A stretch of 64,000 nt of DNA from NCBI GenBank assembly GCA_019234295.1, contig JAFALK010000028.1:19870-83869 (forward strand), read 5' to 3'. Within the stretch, counting starts at the first letter, position 1, and the number at the start of each line of letters is the position of its first letter. Both the position numbers and the translations under genes were made by a program. Positions 37,701 to 46,328 of this stretch are shown here, in pieces. The notes beneath the pieces are model-generated. The model was not told where the DNA came from and made no database searches. It worked only from the letters and a program-made list of their open reading frames with translations. The stretch comes from Roseateles sp. Lineage in GTDB: Bacteria; Pseudomonadota; Gammaproteobacteria; Burkholderiales; Burkholderiaceae_C.

Positions 37701-38119
37701 GCGTGAACGGCGTGGGCACCCTGGGTGCCGGCGCGCTCGAAGTCGACGGCCTGATGGCTTCCTCGCTCGACGGCCTGGCTGGTGCGAACCGGATCAACGC
37801 CAGCAGCTTCACCATCAACGGCGGCTCGCTCTCGCTATCTCTGGCCAACATGCCCATCGGCACGCTCTCCGAGACCTTCCTGCTGCTGAACAACACCGGC
37901 GCCAACGCCATCGCTGGCAGCTTCGCCAATGTACTGGGCCTGCCCACGGGCTACACCTACTCGGTGAACTACGCCTTCAACGGCACCGACTCGTTCGGTC
38001 AGGTGGGTGACGGCAACGACCTGGCCGTGACGATCACGGCCGTGCCCGAGCCCGCCACCTACGCCACGCTGGGCGCCGGCCTGCTGCTGGTGGCCATGCG
38101 CCGCCGCCGCCAGCGCTGA
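34733..38119 (+). CDS. large PEP-CTERM surface protein with autotransporter-type beta-strand repeats
   Basis: 1128 aa from the ATG at 34733 (AGGAG five bases upstream; a second ATG follows at once). Signal peptide KKTALAAALALAALSTAQA. The body is almost all Gly/Asn/Thr/Ser-rich beta repeats, with a patatin-type autotransporter-associated strand (YGNNTYTGSTILNGGYNV) and another repeat block toward the end (KNGAGTLVLNS, AGTLLVNGQIAS, GGVLGGTGSITSAVLVNAGG). No translocator barrel follows. Instead the C-terminus is a PEP-CTERM sorting signal: VPEPATYATLGAGLLLVAM from about residue 1104, then MRRRRQR. Such proteins are exported, processed by exosortase and often tied to exopolysaccharide. It heads a three-gene rightward set. 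Confidence 0.92.
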   Translation: MMSKHKKTALAAALALAALSTAQAADVTWTNGSGSFAWNATHQNWSSGAWNSGVGNEAIFGNTGAGNVIVDAGGVNVSSINFTGNGYTLGGGPINFVAGGGSLKNANGYTGALISTDPGVTATINSAITSSLPLIKMGTGTLQLAGPLTFTGPGIPYMGATAPRALPVDLVVDGISGQSNGGLLQIMGSNVLPSTTRVGLGNGQIDIGNNNVTLGSLTFLNQNDYQAYDPSVGASENGSLIGTGTLRVTGDITVIGRCCGNNGANTIGANLDLGGGTQIVRVSQNSSVMQSRALQFTGVISNGSLLKTSGMMENGIVGNADGMSLYGNNTYTGSTILNGGYNVVTGTNASSFVEITGAPNVPGGNVLVLAGANGSYHSATVLQAVAGGILTIDNTLATGGAGYDQPTVAAANNNDRLNDTAEIQLRDGAFSYVGASNTASSETFGKLNITGGHNVVNITATGTTGTSTLYASDLVMAQRSTLQISSATLGAASKLFVAGALPAADSTGILQGVIGKSDFVTYNATTGVTPLAAGAYAASFAAGAGANVALTASTNAIASSMSINALKTTGTVTNNIATGQVLNIASGMLLNTSGTTTFNGGTVDFGSSAGTFFGGTATFASTNAITGTNGLINASSTLNLNGNLSGLSGPITTNGGTTTIGTNTFAGALQVRTGTLAFSTNQTLAGQGAITIGVNQNDSNLIGTTPLLSLSGMGANSTMGRDIIVDNGGQNVAGAAYWSNMMPQLSPLSNTTGSQTLGGNLVLNSPLRLQGGGAGGTGSTNFTGNISGSSYMFIVNGRESFTGNVGNTGGMTIGSNGGKTYASFLGTTSGNAPLTIYGGSGSATVIGTSVSYAPGSLPTGDILMKNGYNGVNLTAPTLIPLATSTINNNITASQADINAQVNSGITATWNGQITTDGSGYLMKNGAGTLVLNSLTSNAAVRVNAGTLLVNGQIASQAGQGVAVNNGGVLGGTGSITSAVLVNAGGTISAGVNGVGTLGAGALEVDGLMASSLDGLAGANRINASSFTINGGSLSLSLANMPIGTLSETFLLLNNTGANAIAGSFANVLGLPTGYTYSVNYAFNGTDSFGQVGDGNDLAVTITAVPEPATYATLGAGLLLVAMRRRRQR

Positions 38120-38127
38120 CCGGCCCT

Positions 38128-38149
38128 GGGGCCGCCCTCGTGCGGCCCC
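38128..38149 (+). terminator. intercistronic GC hairpin
   Basis: GGGGCCGC-CCTCGT-GCGGCCCC, a perfect 8-bp stem between the two PEP-CTERM genes. There is no T-tract, so it could be a processing or mRNA-stabilising hairpin rather than a terminator, allowing different expression of the two genes. Confidence 0.4.
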
Positions 38150-38179
38150 GCAGTTTCAAAGCATTCGAGAGGTTTCGAT

Positions 38180-38953
38180 ATGAAGAAGTTCTTTGCCAGT
38201 TCCTTGATCAGCGCCGCGGCGCTGGCCGCCGCGGGCGTCGCTGGTTCCGCCCACGCCGACGTGATCGATTTCGAGCATCCCGACGTCACGAACGCCCCTT
38301 TCGCCCCCCTGCTGAGCGACGGCGACTTCCTGACCCTGGGCGCCTACTACGTCCAGGCCTTCGACCCGAACAACAACACGGGCTCGCCCAACGGAGCCCT
38401 GGTGGCCTCTCTCATCAACGGCGCCGACCCCACGAGCTGCCTGGACGGCGCCTGCCCGACCGGCAACGCCACCAACTACATCGGTTCCGTCGACGACGGT
38501 GTGCTGCAGTTCGGCCGCCTGGACAAGGGCGCCGCGCAGCTGAGCAGCTTCAATGCTGCCTTCATGGTGCCGGCCGGCACCCCCGCGGGCACGATGGCCT
38601 ATCTGGCCATTGAGGCTGACCGCCCCGACAACAGCTCGGCCATCGGCGTCTTCTCGCTGGGCGCCGTGTCGGCCACCGGCACAACGGCCTTCCAGACCTT
38701 TCAGGCCGGTGCCGCCCAGATCATCTCCGGCACGGGCACGCTGACCTCGGCCGCCGCCACCTTCTACGCCTTCGCCTATTACTGCGACCCCAACAGCGGC
38801 AACTGCTCGGCCTTCACCAGCAACAAAGGCCAGTTCGCACTCGACGACATCGCGATGAACGTGAGCGCGGTGCCCGAACCAGCGCAATGGGCACTGATGG
38901 CCCTGGGCCTTTCGGCCATCGGCGCGTTCGCCAACCGCCGCCGCTCGGTCTGA
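38180..38953 (+). CDS. PEP-CTERM protein with a QFALDD motif
   Basis: 257 aa from the ATG at 38180, with GAGAGG as ribosome site. Signal peptide ends near AGSAHA. The body holds a globular beta-rich domain starting DVIDFEHPDV, two Cys pairs (CLDGAC, CDPNSGNC) and the motif QFALDDIAM just before the sorting signal; a QFxxD signature before the tail is known for one PEP-CTERM group. The tail is VPEPAQWALMALGLSAIGAF plus ANRRRSV. It follows the large PEP-CTERM protein by 60 bases and precedes the subtilase by 44, so the three probably act together at the surface. Confidence 0.93.
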   Translation: MKKFFASSLISAAALAAAGVAGSAHADVIDFEHPDVTNAPFAPLLSDGDFLTLGAYYVQAFDPNNNTGSPNGALVASLINGADPTSCLDGACPTGNATNYIGSVDDGVLQFGRLDKGAAQLSSFNAAFMVPAGTPAGTMAYLAIEADRPDNSSAIGVFSLGAVSATGTTAFQTFQAGAAQIISGTGTLTSAAATFYAFAYYCDPNSGNCSAFTSNKGQFALDDIAMNVSAVPEPAQWALMALGLSAIGAFANRRRSV

Positions 38954-38997
38954 GGCCTCAGCGCCCCGCCGTACCGCCAACCTCGGGAAAGAACACC

Positions 38998-41900
38998 ATG
39001 TCCAAGCTGAAACTCAAGTCCACGACCCTCGCCGCCCTCGCCCTGCTGGCCGGCTTCTCCGCCCATGCCCAGGACACCACGGTCAGCACCTACATCGTCC
39101 AGATCAAGGGCGAGCCGGTGGCCACGTATCAAGGCACGGTGGCCGGGTACGCCGCCACCCAGCCCGCGGCCGGATCGCCGCTGCAGTACGGCTCGCCGGT
39201 GGCCCAGTCCTACGCCGCCTATCTGCATGGCAGGCAGCTGGACGTGCTGTCCAGCATCCCGGGCGCGCAGGTCATCTCGCAGTACGACACCGTCTTCAAC
39301 GGCTTCTCGACCCGCCTCACCGCCGCACAGGCCGCGACGCTGGCCCTGAACCCGAACGTGGCCGGCGTCTACAAGGACAAGATCCTCCACAGCACCACCA
39401 TCTCCACGCCCAAGTTCCTCGGCCTGAGCACGCCGGGCGGCATCTGGTCGCAGACCGCGAACGGCCAGAACATCAACGGCGAAGGCATGGTGCTGGGCGA
39501 CGTGGACCTGGGCGTCTGGCCCGAGAGCCTGTCCTACGCCGACCACGTGGACAGCAATGGCCTGCCCACCTTTAGCGGCGGCACCCTGGCCTACGGCCCG
39601 CCGCCCGCCAGCTTCAGCGGCTCCTGCGTGACCGCCGAAGGCTTCAACCCGGCTCAGCACTGCAACAACAAGCTGATCGGCGCCAAGTTCTACAACGCCA
39701 ACCTGCTCTCCGGCGGCGAGACGCTGGACTGGACCGCCTTCAACTCGCCGCGCGACGACCTGCCTCCCCATGGCGGCCACGGCGACCACACGGGCACCAC
39801 CGCCGTCGGCAACTCCAACACGCCGACCCTGGTCAACGGCGTCGCCATGGGCCTGGCCTCGGGCATGGCCCCGCGCGCCCGCATCTCCGTCTACAAGGTC
39901 TGCTTCACTTACACCGATTCAACGGGCACCACGGGCAACTCCTGCGACCAGGCCGACTCCATGGCGGCCATCGACGACGCCGTGAAGGACGGTGTCAACG
40001 CGATCAACTTCTCGATCAGCGGGGCCGAAGACACGACCGACGACATCGTCGAGCAGGCCTTCTATCGCGCCAGCCTGGCCGGCGTCTTCGTGGCCGCGGC
40101 CGCGGCCAACAGCGGCCCGACCCAGACCGTCAACCACCCGAGCCCCTGGCTGACGACCGTGGCCGCCGCCACGCACGACCGCCTGCTGGCCGGCACCGTC
40201 ACGCTGGACAACGGCACCGTGTTCAACGGCAACTCGCTCAACACGACGGCCCTGCCCGCCACCTCGCTGATCCGCGCCGAAGACGTGGGCACCGGCGGCG
40301 GCGCCGCCAATCTGTGCTTCAGCGATCCGACCGCGGCGCAGGCCGCCGGCCAGGTCCTGCTCGACCCGGCCAAGGTGAGCGGCAAGGTTGTGATCTGCAC
40401 GCGCGGCACCAATGCCCGCGTGGACAAGAGCCTGGCCGTGCTCAACGCCGGCGGCGTGGGCATGATCCTCGTCGACAACGGCACGGGCCTGGTCTCGGAG
40501 ACAAACTCGGTGCCCACCGTGATGGTCACAGCCGCCGACGGCGCCACGATCAAGACCTACGCCACCACGGCCGCCAAACCCACCGCGGCCCTGAGCGCCT
40601 TCTTCATCAGCACCCAGCCGGCGCCCACCATCGCGGCGTTCTCGAGCCGCGGCCCCAATATGGCCGACGCCAATATCATGAAGCCCGACCTGGCCGCCCC
40701 CGGCGTGTCCGTGATCGCGGCCGTGACGCCGACGCTGACGCAGGACCAGCGCAATGCCGTGGCCAATGGCAGCCTGGTGCCGCCGACTGCCTGGGCCGCC
40801 TACGACGGCACGTCCATGGCCACGCCGCATGTGTCGGGCGTGTCGCTGCTGCTCAAACAAGCACACCCGACCTGGTCGCCCGCGGCCATCAAGTCAGCGC
40901 TGATGACCACGTCCTACTCGACCCTGGACGACGGTCTCTCCGGCATGCAAAACGGCAAGCTGCCCTGGTCCCAGGGTTCGGGCTTCATCAACCCGCTCAA
41001 GGCCATCGACCCGGGCCTGGTGTACGACGCCGGCAAGGCCGACTACGTTCGCTACCAGTGCCTGACGCAGCCGAGCGATGTGTCGGCTGCCGACTGCTCG
41101 ACCTACGGCACGCTGGACCAGACCTACAACCTGAACCAGCCGGCCATCACGGTGGCCACCATCACGGGCTCGGTCACGGTGACGCGCACGGTCACCAACG
41201 TTGGCAACGCGACCGCCACCTACACGGCCACCGCCAGCGTTCCCAGCTTCACCACCACAGTCTCGCCGTCCACCCTGACGCTCGCGCCCGGCCAGAGCCA
41301 GTCCTTCACCGTCACGCTGGCGAACAACGCCTCGCCGGACGGCATGTGGCAATACGGCTCCATGGTCTGGACGGACGGCGCGCACCAAGTCGTCAGCCCC
41401 ATCAACGCCAAGGCAGGCAAGGGCATTGCGGTAACGGGCCAGATCAACGGCAACATGCCTTCGGGCAGCCGCCTGGTGACGGTGAACACTGCCTTCAATG
41501 GCAAGCTGAGCGCGATCAAGGGTGGCCTGAAGGATGTGACCATGGGGCCGGTCACAACCCTTGCACCGCTGGCCTACGACTTGACCACCATGACGCAGGC
41601 CTGCCAGAACGGCGGCGCCTACTTCCTCAAGTCCTATGATTTTGTGGTTCCGGCCGGCACCATCGTCGCGCGCTGGGCGCTGCGCCAGCAAGACGTGAGC
41701 GGCGTCAACGACGACAACGACATCCTGGTTCTCGACCCGAACGGCACGCCCTACATCTCAGGCAACGCCGGATCCAACGAATCGGTGCAGGTGCTCAGCC
41801 CCGTGGCCGGCAACTGGCGAGCCTGCGTGGCCGCCTACTCGGGCACCCGCGCCATGAAGCACCAGCTCTCCAGTTGGATCGTCGGCCCCGGCGACAAGGG

Positions 41901-42135
41901 CGGCAACTTCAACGTGCTGCTCCCCGCAAAGGTCTATGCGGGTGGTACGTCCACCATGGGCTTCAGCTGGTCGGGCCTGACGATGGGCGAGCGCTACATC
42001 GGCGGCGTGCAGCTGGTCGACCCGTCTGGCAATGTGGAGACCAGCACGGGCGTGCGCGTCGAGCCCAATGGCGGCCTGCCGCTGACGCAGGACGTGAGCG
42101 CCGGATCCGCGAAGGACCTGACCTCGAAGAACTGA
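38998..42135 (+). CDS. secreted S8 family serine peptidase (plant-subtilase-like layout)
   Basis: 1045 aa from the ATG at 38998. Signal peptide ends near FSAHA. Order: I9-type propeptide (YIVQIKGEPVATY ... FNGFSTRLTAAQAATL), S8 catalytic domain, an inserted protease-associated domain (about 438-530, SGKVVICTRGTNARVDKS), the rest of the catalytic domain, a fibronectin-III-like domain (VTRTVTNVGNATATYTATAS), and a C-terminal beta domain. The triad is Asp170 in DVDLGVWPES, His261 in GHGDHTGTT, and Ser606 in GTSMATPHVSG. The usual Thr after the catalytic Asp is Leu here. It has no PEP-CTERM tail, unlike its neighbours, and may process them or feed on external protein. Confidence 0.94.
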   Translation: MSKLKLKSTTLAALALLAGFSAHAQDTTVSTYIVQIKGEPVATYQGTVAGYAATQPAAGSPLQYGSPVAQSYAAYLHGRQLDVLSSIPGAQVISQYDTVFNGFSTRLTAAQAATLALNPNVAGVYKDKILHSTTISTPKFLGLSTPGGIWSQTANGQNINGEGMVLGDVDLGVWPESLSYADHVDSNGLPTFSGGTLAYGPPPASFSGSCVTAEGFNPAQHCNNKLIGAKFYNANLLSGGETLDWTAFNSPRDDLPPHGGHGDHTGTTAVGNSNTPTLVNGVAMGLASGMAPRARISVYKVCFTYTDSTGTTGNSCDQADSMAAIDDAVKDGVNAINFSISGAEDTTDDIVEQAFYRASLAGVFVAAAAANSGPTQTVNHPSPWLTTVAAATHDRLLAGTVTLDNGTVFNGNSLNTTALPATSLIRAEDVGTGGGAANLCFSDPTAAQAAGQVLLDPAKVSGKVVICTRGTNARVDKSLAVLNAGGVGMILVDNGTGLVSETNSVPTVMVTAADGATIKTYATTAAKPTAALSAFFISTQPAPTIAAFSSRGPNMADANIMKPDLAAPGVSVIAAVTPTLTQDQRNAVANGSLVPPTAWAAYDGTSMATPHVSGVSLLLKQAHPTWSPAAIKSALMTTSYSTLDDGLSGMQNGKLPWSQGSGFINPLKAIDPGLVYDAGKADYVRYQCLTQPSDVSAADCSTYGTLDQTYNLNQPAITVATITGSVTVTRTVTNVGNATATYTATASVPSFTTTVSPSTLTLAPGQSQSFTVTLANNASPDGMWQYGSMVWTDGAHQVVSPINAKAGKGIAVTGQINGNMPSGSRLVTVNTAFNGKLSAIKGGLKDVTMGPVTTLAPLAYDLTTMTQACQNGGAYFLKSYDFVVPAGTIVARWALRQQDVSGVNDDNDILVLDPNGTPYISGNAGSNESVQVLSPVAGNWRACVAAYSGTRAMKHQLSSWIVGPGDKGGNFNVLLPAKVYAGGTSTMGFSWSGLTMGERYIGGVQLVDPSGNVETSTGVRVEPNGGLPLTQDVSAGSAKDLTSKN

Positions 42136-42189
42136 TCACGGAGGCCGCTGCGGCGGCCCTCAACTCCATGCCTGTTGTTCAGGCGCGGT

Positions 42190-42221
42190 CCGCGTCACCG
42201 TCATGGTGGCGCGGCTTTTTT
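42190..42221 (+). terminator. rho-independent terminator after the subtilase gene
   Basis: A 10-bp stem, CCGCGTCACC (42190-42199) against GGTGGCGCGG (42205-42214) with one G-T wobble and a 5-base loop, followed by TTTTTT (42216-42221). It is one of the two strongest intrinsic terminators seen here and marks the end of the PEP-CTERM/subtilase set. Confidence 0.9.
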
Positions 42222-42267
42222 CTTGGCTCTTTGCAAATGGACCGTGCCAACGTCACGAAATAGCAAC

Positions 42268-43044
42268 ATGAGTACTCGTCACGGTCCAGCACAAACTCGA
42301 GCTGCCTTGATCTGCAGTTTTCTTTGCTTGCTTGGAGCCCGTTCGAGCGCTGGATCCGAGCCGCCCTCGCCAGCGTCCATCACCGCCTGCACGGATGACA
42401 GGGACCAGCCACCCTACGCCATGCTCGACGGCAGCGGCACGGCGGTCGTTGCCCTGCGCCGCGCCCTCGAGGGGACAGGCATTCAACTGAGGCTCGTGTA
42501 CGAGCCCAGGAACCGTTGTATCGCCAGCGTTGCAGCCGGCACGTACCAGGTGCTTCTGCTCGCCTCGGACACGGAGGCCATGCTGAGTCAGTTTGCGTTC
42601 CCTCTTCGCGAAGGGATTCCGGATACCCGCAAGTCCTTGGGTGTGACGGAGGTCCTGCTGGTACGCAGGCACGACTCCTCTGTCCGGTGGGACGGGAGCA
42701 AGCTTGCCGGAACGAGCAAGCCGGTCATCCTGATTGGTGGCAATCGAGGGACCAGCGCCCTTTTGTCCGCGCGAGGGCTTGCCAAGTCAGAGGCGGCCGG
42801 CTCCGTCCCGCAGGCGCTGGAAATGCTCAGGCGCGGAAGGACCGACGCCGTGGCGATCCGAAATGCGGAATGGGAGCATGCACGTGCCGACCCGCGGGTC
42901 GTCGACGGCATCGAGCCGATGGACCCGCCACTGGGCCGAGGCAGCATCTTCGTCGTCTTCAACAAGGCCTTCGCGCAATCGCACGAGGCCTTGGCGCAGT
43001 CGATATGGAACCGGATCGCAAACATTCATCCCGACGGACCCTAG
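42268..43044 (+). CDS. periplasmic solute-binding-like protein
   Basis: 258 aa from the ATG at 42268. Signal peptide with core ALICSFLCLLGARSSAG. The mature protein resembles family-3 binding folds: ACTDDRDQPPYAMLDGSGTA, VALRRALEGTGIQLRLVYEP, CIASVAAGTYQVLLLASDTE, then LIGGNRGTSALLSARGLAKS and a mixed C-terminal lobe. It starts after the terminator, so it is a separate unit. No transporter is adjacent; it is an orphan of the same kind as the lipoprotein at 16220, though not closely similar. Ligand unknown. Confidence 0.72.
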   Translation: MSTRHGPAQTRAALICSFLCLLGARSSAGSEPPSPASITACTDDRDQPPYAMLDGSGTAVVALRRALEGTGIQLRLVYEPRNRCIASVAAGTYQVLLLASDTEAMLSQFAFPLREGIPDTRKSLGVTEVLLVRRHDSSVRWDGSKLAGTSKPVILIGGNRGTSALLSARGLAKSEAAGSVPQALEMLRRGRTDAVAIRNAEWEHARADPRVVDGIEPMDPPLGRGSIFVVFNKAFAQSHEALAQSIWNRIANIHPDGP

Positions 43045-43098
43045 AGGAAAGTTCGGTCCCCTCTAGCGGCTTGACTCGCAGGGTCGGAAGCCTTGCGT

Positions 43099-45732
43099 TC
43101 AGGCTTCGGTCACCAGCAGGCCCAGCAGGCGCGCACGCGCCACGGCCTGCTTGCGCGTGCTGGCGTTGAGCTTGGCGAACAGGTTCTTGAGGTGCCACTT
43201 GATGGTCTCGTCGCCGACCTGCAGGGCCATTGCGATCTCCTTGTTCGTCAGGCTGCGATCGAGCAGCTCCAGCACCTCCCGCTCCTTGGGTGTGAGCACC
43301 GTGCTGGGCGTCGCGCGGCTGCGCGCGGCCGCTTCGGCGGGCCGGGGCTGGGGCGCGCTCATGGCCGCACCCAGGCTGGACCGCAGATCCCGGACCCACT
43401 TGCCGAGGTCTGGGTGCGCATCGGCAAAGACCTGACGCAGGCCCAGGCCATCGGCCAGCTCCATGGCCTCGCGGATCAGCGTGCGTGCCGAAGGCTCGCC
43501 GCAGCGGTCCAGCACGAAAGCGTGAAGCGCCTGGCTTTCGATGTGCAGGCGGCCGAGTCGGCGCGCGCGCGCTGCCTGAGCGATGGCACCGAACAGGGGG
43601 GCCGCAGCGCGCCAGTCATGCGCGGCGAGGGCGGCGAGGCCGCGCGCAAGCTGCACGGTCGGGTCCACCCAGCTCCACCACAAGGGCGCCTGCGCGCGCG
43701 CAGGCAGTGCCGATTCGGCGAGGCGTTGATCGATTTCTTCGAGCAGCGCTCGGCAGGTTTCCGCGCGGTAGTGGCGCGCGTGCAGCCGCACCTGCTCAGT
43801 CAGACTCAGGACGCGCAGGCGCGGCAGGTCGCGGGCCTGGCCCACGGCGTCCAGGGTGGTCAGCAGCTCCAGCGCCCGGCTCTCTGCACCGGCGCTGCTG
43901 GCCATGCGCGCGGCAGTGCAGAAACCCAGCACCACGGTCTGCGGCAGCGTGCTGCGCTCCAGCACATCGAGCCGGTCCGCCAGCAGCGCGGCGGCCTGCT
44001 CGGCCTGCTCGAGTTCCCACAGCGCCGCTGACTGCAGGGCGGCGAGCATGGTAGCGACGCTGCTGCGGCGGCCCAGCTCGGACTCGGCCCGCTGCAGGGC
44101 TTGGCGCAGCTGGGGCTCGACCCGACCCACCTGGCCCTCCCACAGATGGCTCAGCGCCAGCAGCACGAGCAGCCAGTGTTCGGTGAGCCCTCCGCCCGGC
44201 TCTTCCTGCCGCAAGAGCATGCGGGCCATTCCCGGCTGGCCCATCAGGTGTTCGCGCCAGGCAACGCGCCGCGCATGAATCTGCTGCAGCAGCGCCGGGC
44301 TGCCCTCGGGAACTTGCTCGACGCTGTCCTGCAGCGCGGCAAAGCGATCGGGCTGGTCGGCATAGACGGCGGCCGCACCGAGGATGAGACGGCATTCGAA
44401 GCGCAGGGCCTCGTCGGTGCCGGCACGCGCGATGATGCGCTCGACTTTGCGCCTGGCAGCGCCATGCTGTTCGCTGGTACTCAGCGTCCAGGCTGCCGTC
44501 AGCTGCAGGCGTGGATAGTCGTCGAGCAGTTCTTCAGGCAGGCGGTCCAGCCATTCCATCGCCAGAGAATGGCGGCCGCGCGTCACCAAGGCTTCGTAGA
44601 GGCTGCGCTCCGCCAGGCCCAGGGCCTGCTTGTGCTCACCGGCGATCCAGGCCTGCAGGGCGGCGTCCTCGAGCAGGCCTTGCCCGGCCAGCCACTCGGC
44701 GGCGCGCCGATGCAGCTGCCCGCGATGGTCCGCAGGCCTTTGTTGCAGGCGCTGGCGCAGCCGCTCACGCGCCAGGCGGTGCAGGCGCAGCCAATCGCCC
44801 CGCTCGGCATAGACGATCAAGGGTGTCTCGGCCGCCAGCCGCGCCAGCCGTTCGCGCGCATCGGCCTGTCCGCTTAGGGCCACGCACAGGGCCACATGCA
44901 GCTGGTCGACGACGGCGATGTCTTCAAGAAAGCGCAGGTCCTCGTCGGACAGGGTGGAGAACAGCAGGTCCAGCAGGGTCTCAGAAAGCTCGGCTTCGCC
45001 GCCGCGGTCCAGCGGCAGTTCGCCGCTGTCGGCGGCGGAAGTCAGCAGCAGCTGCAGGCCCAGGGGCCAGCCTTCGCAGGCCTCGTGCAGGCGCGCCACC
45101 GCATCCACGTCGACCGCATCGCCGAGGCGCCGCCGCGCCAGGGCCAGCGTGTCGTCCAGAGCGAAGGCGAGCCGGCGCGCGCCCAGGCGCAGCACGCGGC
45201 CATAGCTGATGAGGTCATCGATCTGCAGATCGAAATCTGCGCGTGCCGCGGCCAGCACGCGCAGATTGGGCGGCTGGTTGCGCAGCAGATAGGCCAGCAG
45301 CTTGCGGCCCTCGGCGGGCAGGCGGTCCACATCGTCGAGCACCAGCACAAGATCGGAGGCCAGCTGGGTCACTTCGGCCAGCCACTCGGTCAGGCCTTCA
45401 GCGGGATCCAGCGATTTCTCTATCAAAGAGCGCCCGACCTGCAGGCGCCCGGTAGCCATGCGCAGGCCGTGCACGAGGCCCTCGATCATGCGCTGCGCAT
45501 CGTCCATCGGCTGATGCGAGATCCAGGCCACCATGGCGCCACGCGCGAGCAATTCGAGCCGCCAGTGCGCCAGCAGCGAGGTCTTGCCGAATCCGCCTGG
45601 TGCCTGCACGAGCACGGCCGGCACATCGCGCAAGGCCTCCGAGCCGATGCGCAGGCTCTCGCGCACGCTGTAGAGGCGCGGCACGCGCGGCGGCGTCAGC
45701 TGGAGCAGGAGTTCGGGGGGAGTGACTTCCAC
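43099..45732 (-). CDS. MalT/LuxR-type ATP-dependent transcriptional regulator
   Basis: 877 aa from a GTG at 45732. The N-terminal STAND ATPase has a Walker A at 44-51 (APGGFGKT) and a Walker B-like LVLVLDDVDRLP. The middle is helical with TPR-like repeats (ALQAWIAGEHKQALGLAERS and similar), and the C-terminal 65 residues are a LuxR helix-turn-helix (TPKEREVLELLDRSLTNKEI, ALQVGDETIKWHLKNLFAKL). This is the MalT/AlkS layout: ligand binding to the repeat region triggers ATP-dependent oligomerisation and activation. No target is obvious; the DUF1302-containing catabolic genes are possible. It stands alone, convergent with the solute-binding gene. Confidence 0.93.
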   Translation of the reverse strand: MEVTPPELLLQLTPPRVPRLYSVRESLRIGSEALRDVPAVLVQAPGGFGKTSLLAHWRLELLARGAMVAWISHQPMDDAQRMIEGLVHGLRMATGRLQVGRSLIEKSLDPAEGLTEWLAEVTQLASDLVLVLDDVDRLPAEGRKLLAYLLRNQPPNLRVLAAARADFDLQIDDLISYGRVLRLGARRLAFALDDTLALARRRLGDAVDVDAVARLHEACEGWPLGLQLLLTSAADSGELPLDRGGEAELSETLLDLLFSTLSDEDLRFLEDIAVVDQLHVALCVALSGQADARERLARLAAETPLIVYAERGDWLRLHRLARERLRQRLQQRPADHRGQLHRRAAEWLAGQGLLEDAALQAWIAGEHKQALGLAERSLYEALVTRGRHSLAMEWLDRLPEELLDDYPRLQLTAAWTLSTSEQHGAARRKVERIIARAGTDEALRFECRLILGAAAVYADQPDRFAALQDSVEQVPEGSPALLQQIHARRVAWREHLMGQPGMARMLLRQEEPGGGLTEHWLLVLLALSHLWEGQVGRVEPQLRQALQRAESELGRRSSVATMLAALQSAALWELEQAEQAAALLADRLDVLERSTLPQTVVLGFCTAARMASSAGAESRALELLTTLDAVGQARDLPRLRVLSLTEQVRLHARHYRAETCRALLEEIDQRLAESALPARAQAPLWWSWVDPTVQLARGLAALAAHDWRAAAPLFGAIAQAARARRLGRLHIESQALHAFVLDRCGEPSARTLIREAMELADGLGLRQVFADAHPDLGKWVRDLRSSLGAAMSAPQPRPAEAAARSRATPSTVLTPKEREVLELLDRSLTNKEIAMALQVGDETIKWHLKNLFAKLNASTRKQAVARARLLGLLVTEA

Positions 45733-45878
45733 GCGAGGAGGGGGTTAGCACGGCAACAAGCCGCCGGATTATCTGGGGGCTGCTCGCCGGCTGACCGCCT
45801 CTGTCGCCATAAGGCAAACGCTTGACGCGAAACGGCAAGTTCGCGCGGCTCAGCCCATCTTGTCAGCAGGCCACCGAG

Positions 45879-46093
45879 CTAGGCCTCCGTCAACTTCATA
45901 TCGCCCAGCAGCGCGGCGCCATTACCGCTCATCGTCACGAGCCCGGACTCCATCACACAGATCCGCCCCTACAGCTGAAGCGCGCGGCTGGCGTTCCGCT
46001 CGACGAGGATCCTGTCCCCATGATGGGCGAAAGACCCATCGAGGCCCCATCCAGCAGCAGCACCTTGGGCCGGGACATGAGCGCGCGGTCGGC
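45879..46093 (-). pseudogene. livF relic, C-terminal part of a branched-chain amino-acid ABC ATPase
   Basis: Minus-strand pieces in changing frames give the end of a LivF-type ATPase: DRALMSRPKVLLLDGASMGLSP (Walker B region with Gly-Ala for Glu-Pro), then ILVERNASRALQL, then GRICVMESGLVTMSGNGAAL and LGDMKLTEA before a TAG at 45879-45881. At least two frame changes and a deletion between SMGLSP and ILVE make it non-functional. Upstream (to about 46200) a fragment MDPQSRENANAICALYRE also has ABC-ATPase flavour but is too short to place. Confidence 0.78.
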
Positions 46094-46328
46094 GTGCTCT
46101 CGGTACAACGCGCAAATCGCATTGGCATTTTCCCGAGACTGCGGATCCATACTGTGCAGACCCTGCCTCGCGCGGTATCGACGCACTTCGGTTGCTTGCA
46201 TGATTCGCTGCGACTATCTGCAGCGGATGTGCTCTAGCACGCCTTGCTCGGACGCGCGCTGGTACATCAACACCCATGTCTTGGAAAGTTATGGTGGCGC
46301 CGTTTCTGCGGGTCATCTGCGGTGCCAC

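Noticed and set aside
35413..37947. Several minus-strand frames inside the large PEP-CTERM gene
   Set aside because: They come from the Gly/Asn/Thr codon bias of the repeat protein and have no ribosome sites or family features.
46094..46201. A second ABC-ATPase fragment (MDPQSRENANAIC)
   Set aside because: It resembles the GLDPQSR region of other ABC ATPases, but only about 15 residues fit and it cannot be separated from chance, so it is only mentioned under the livF relic.
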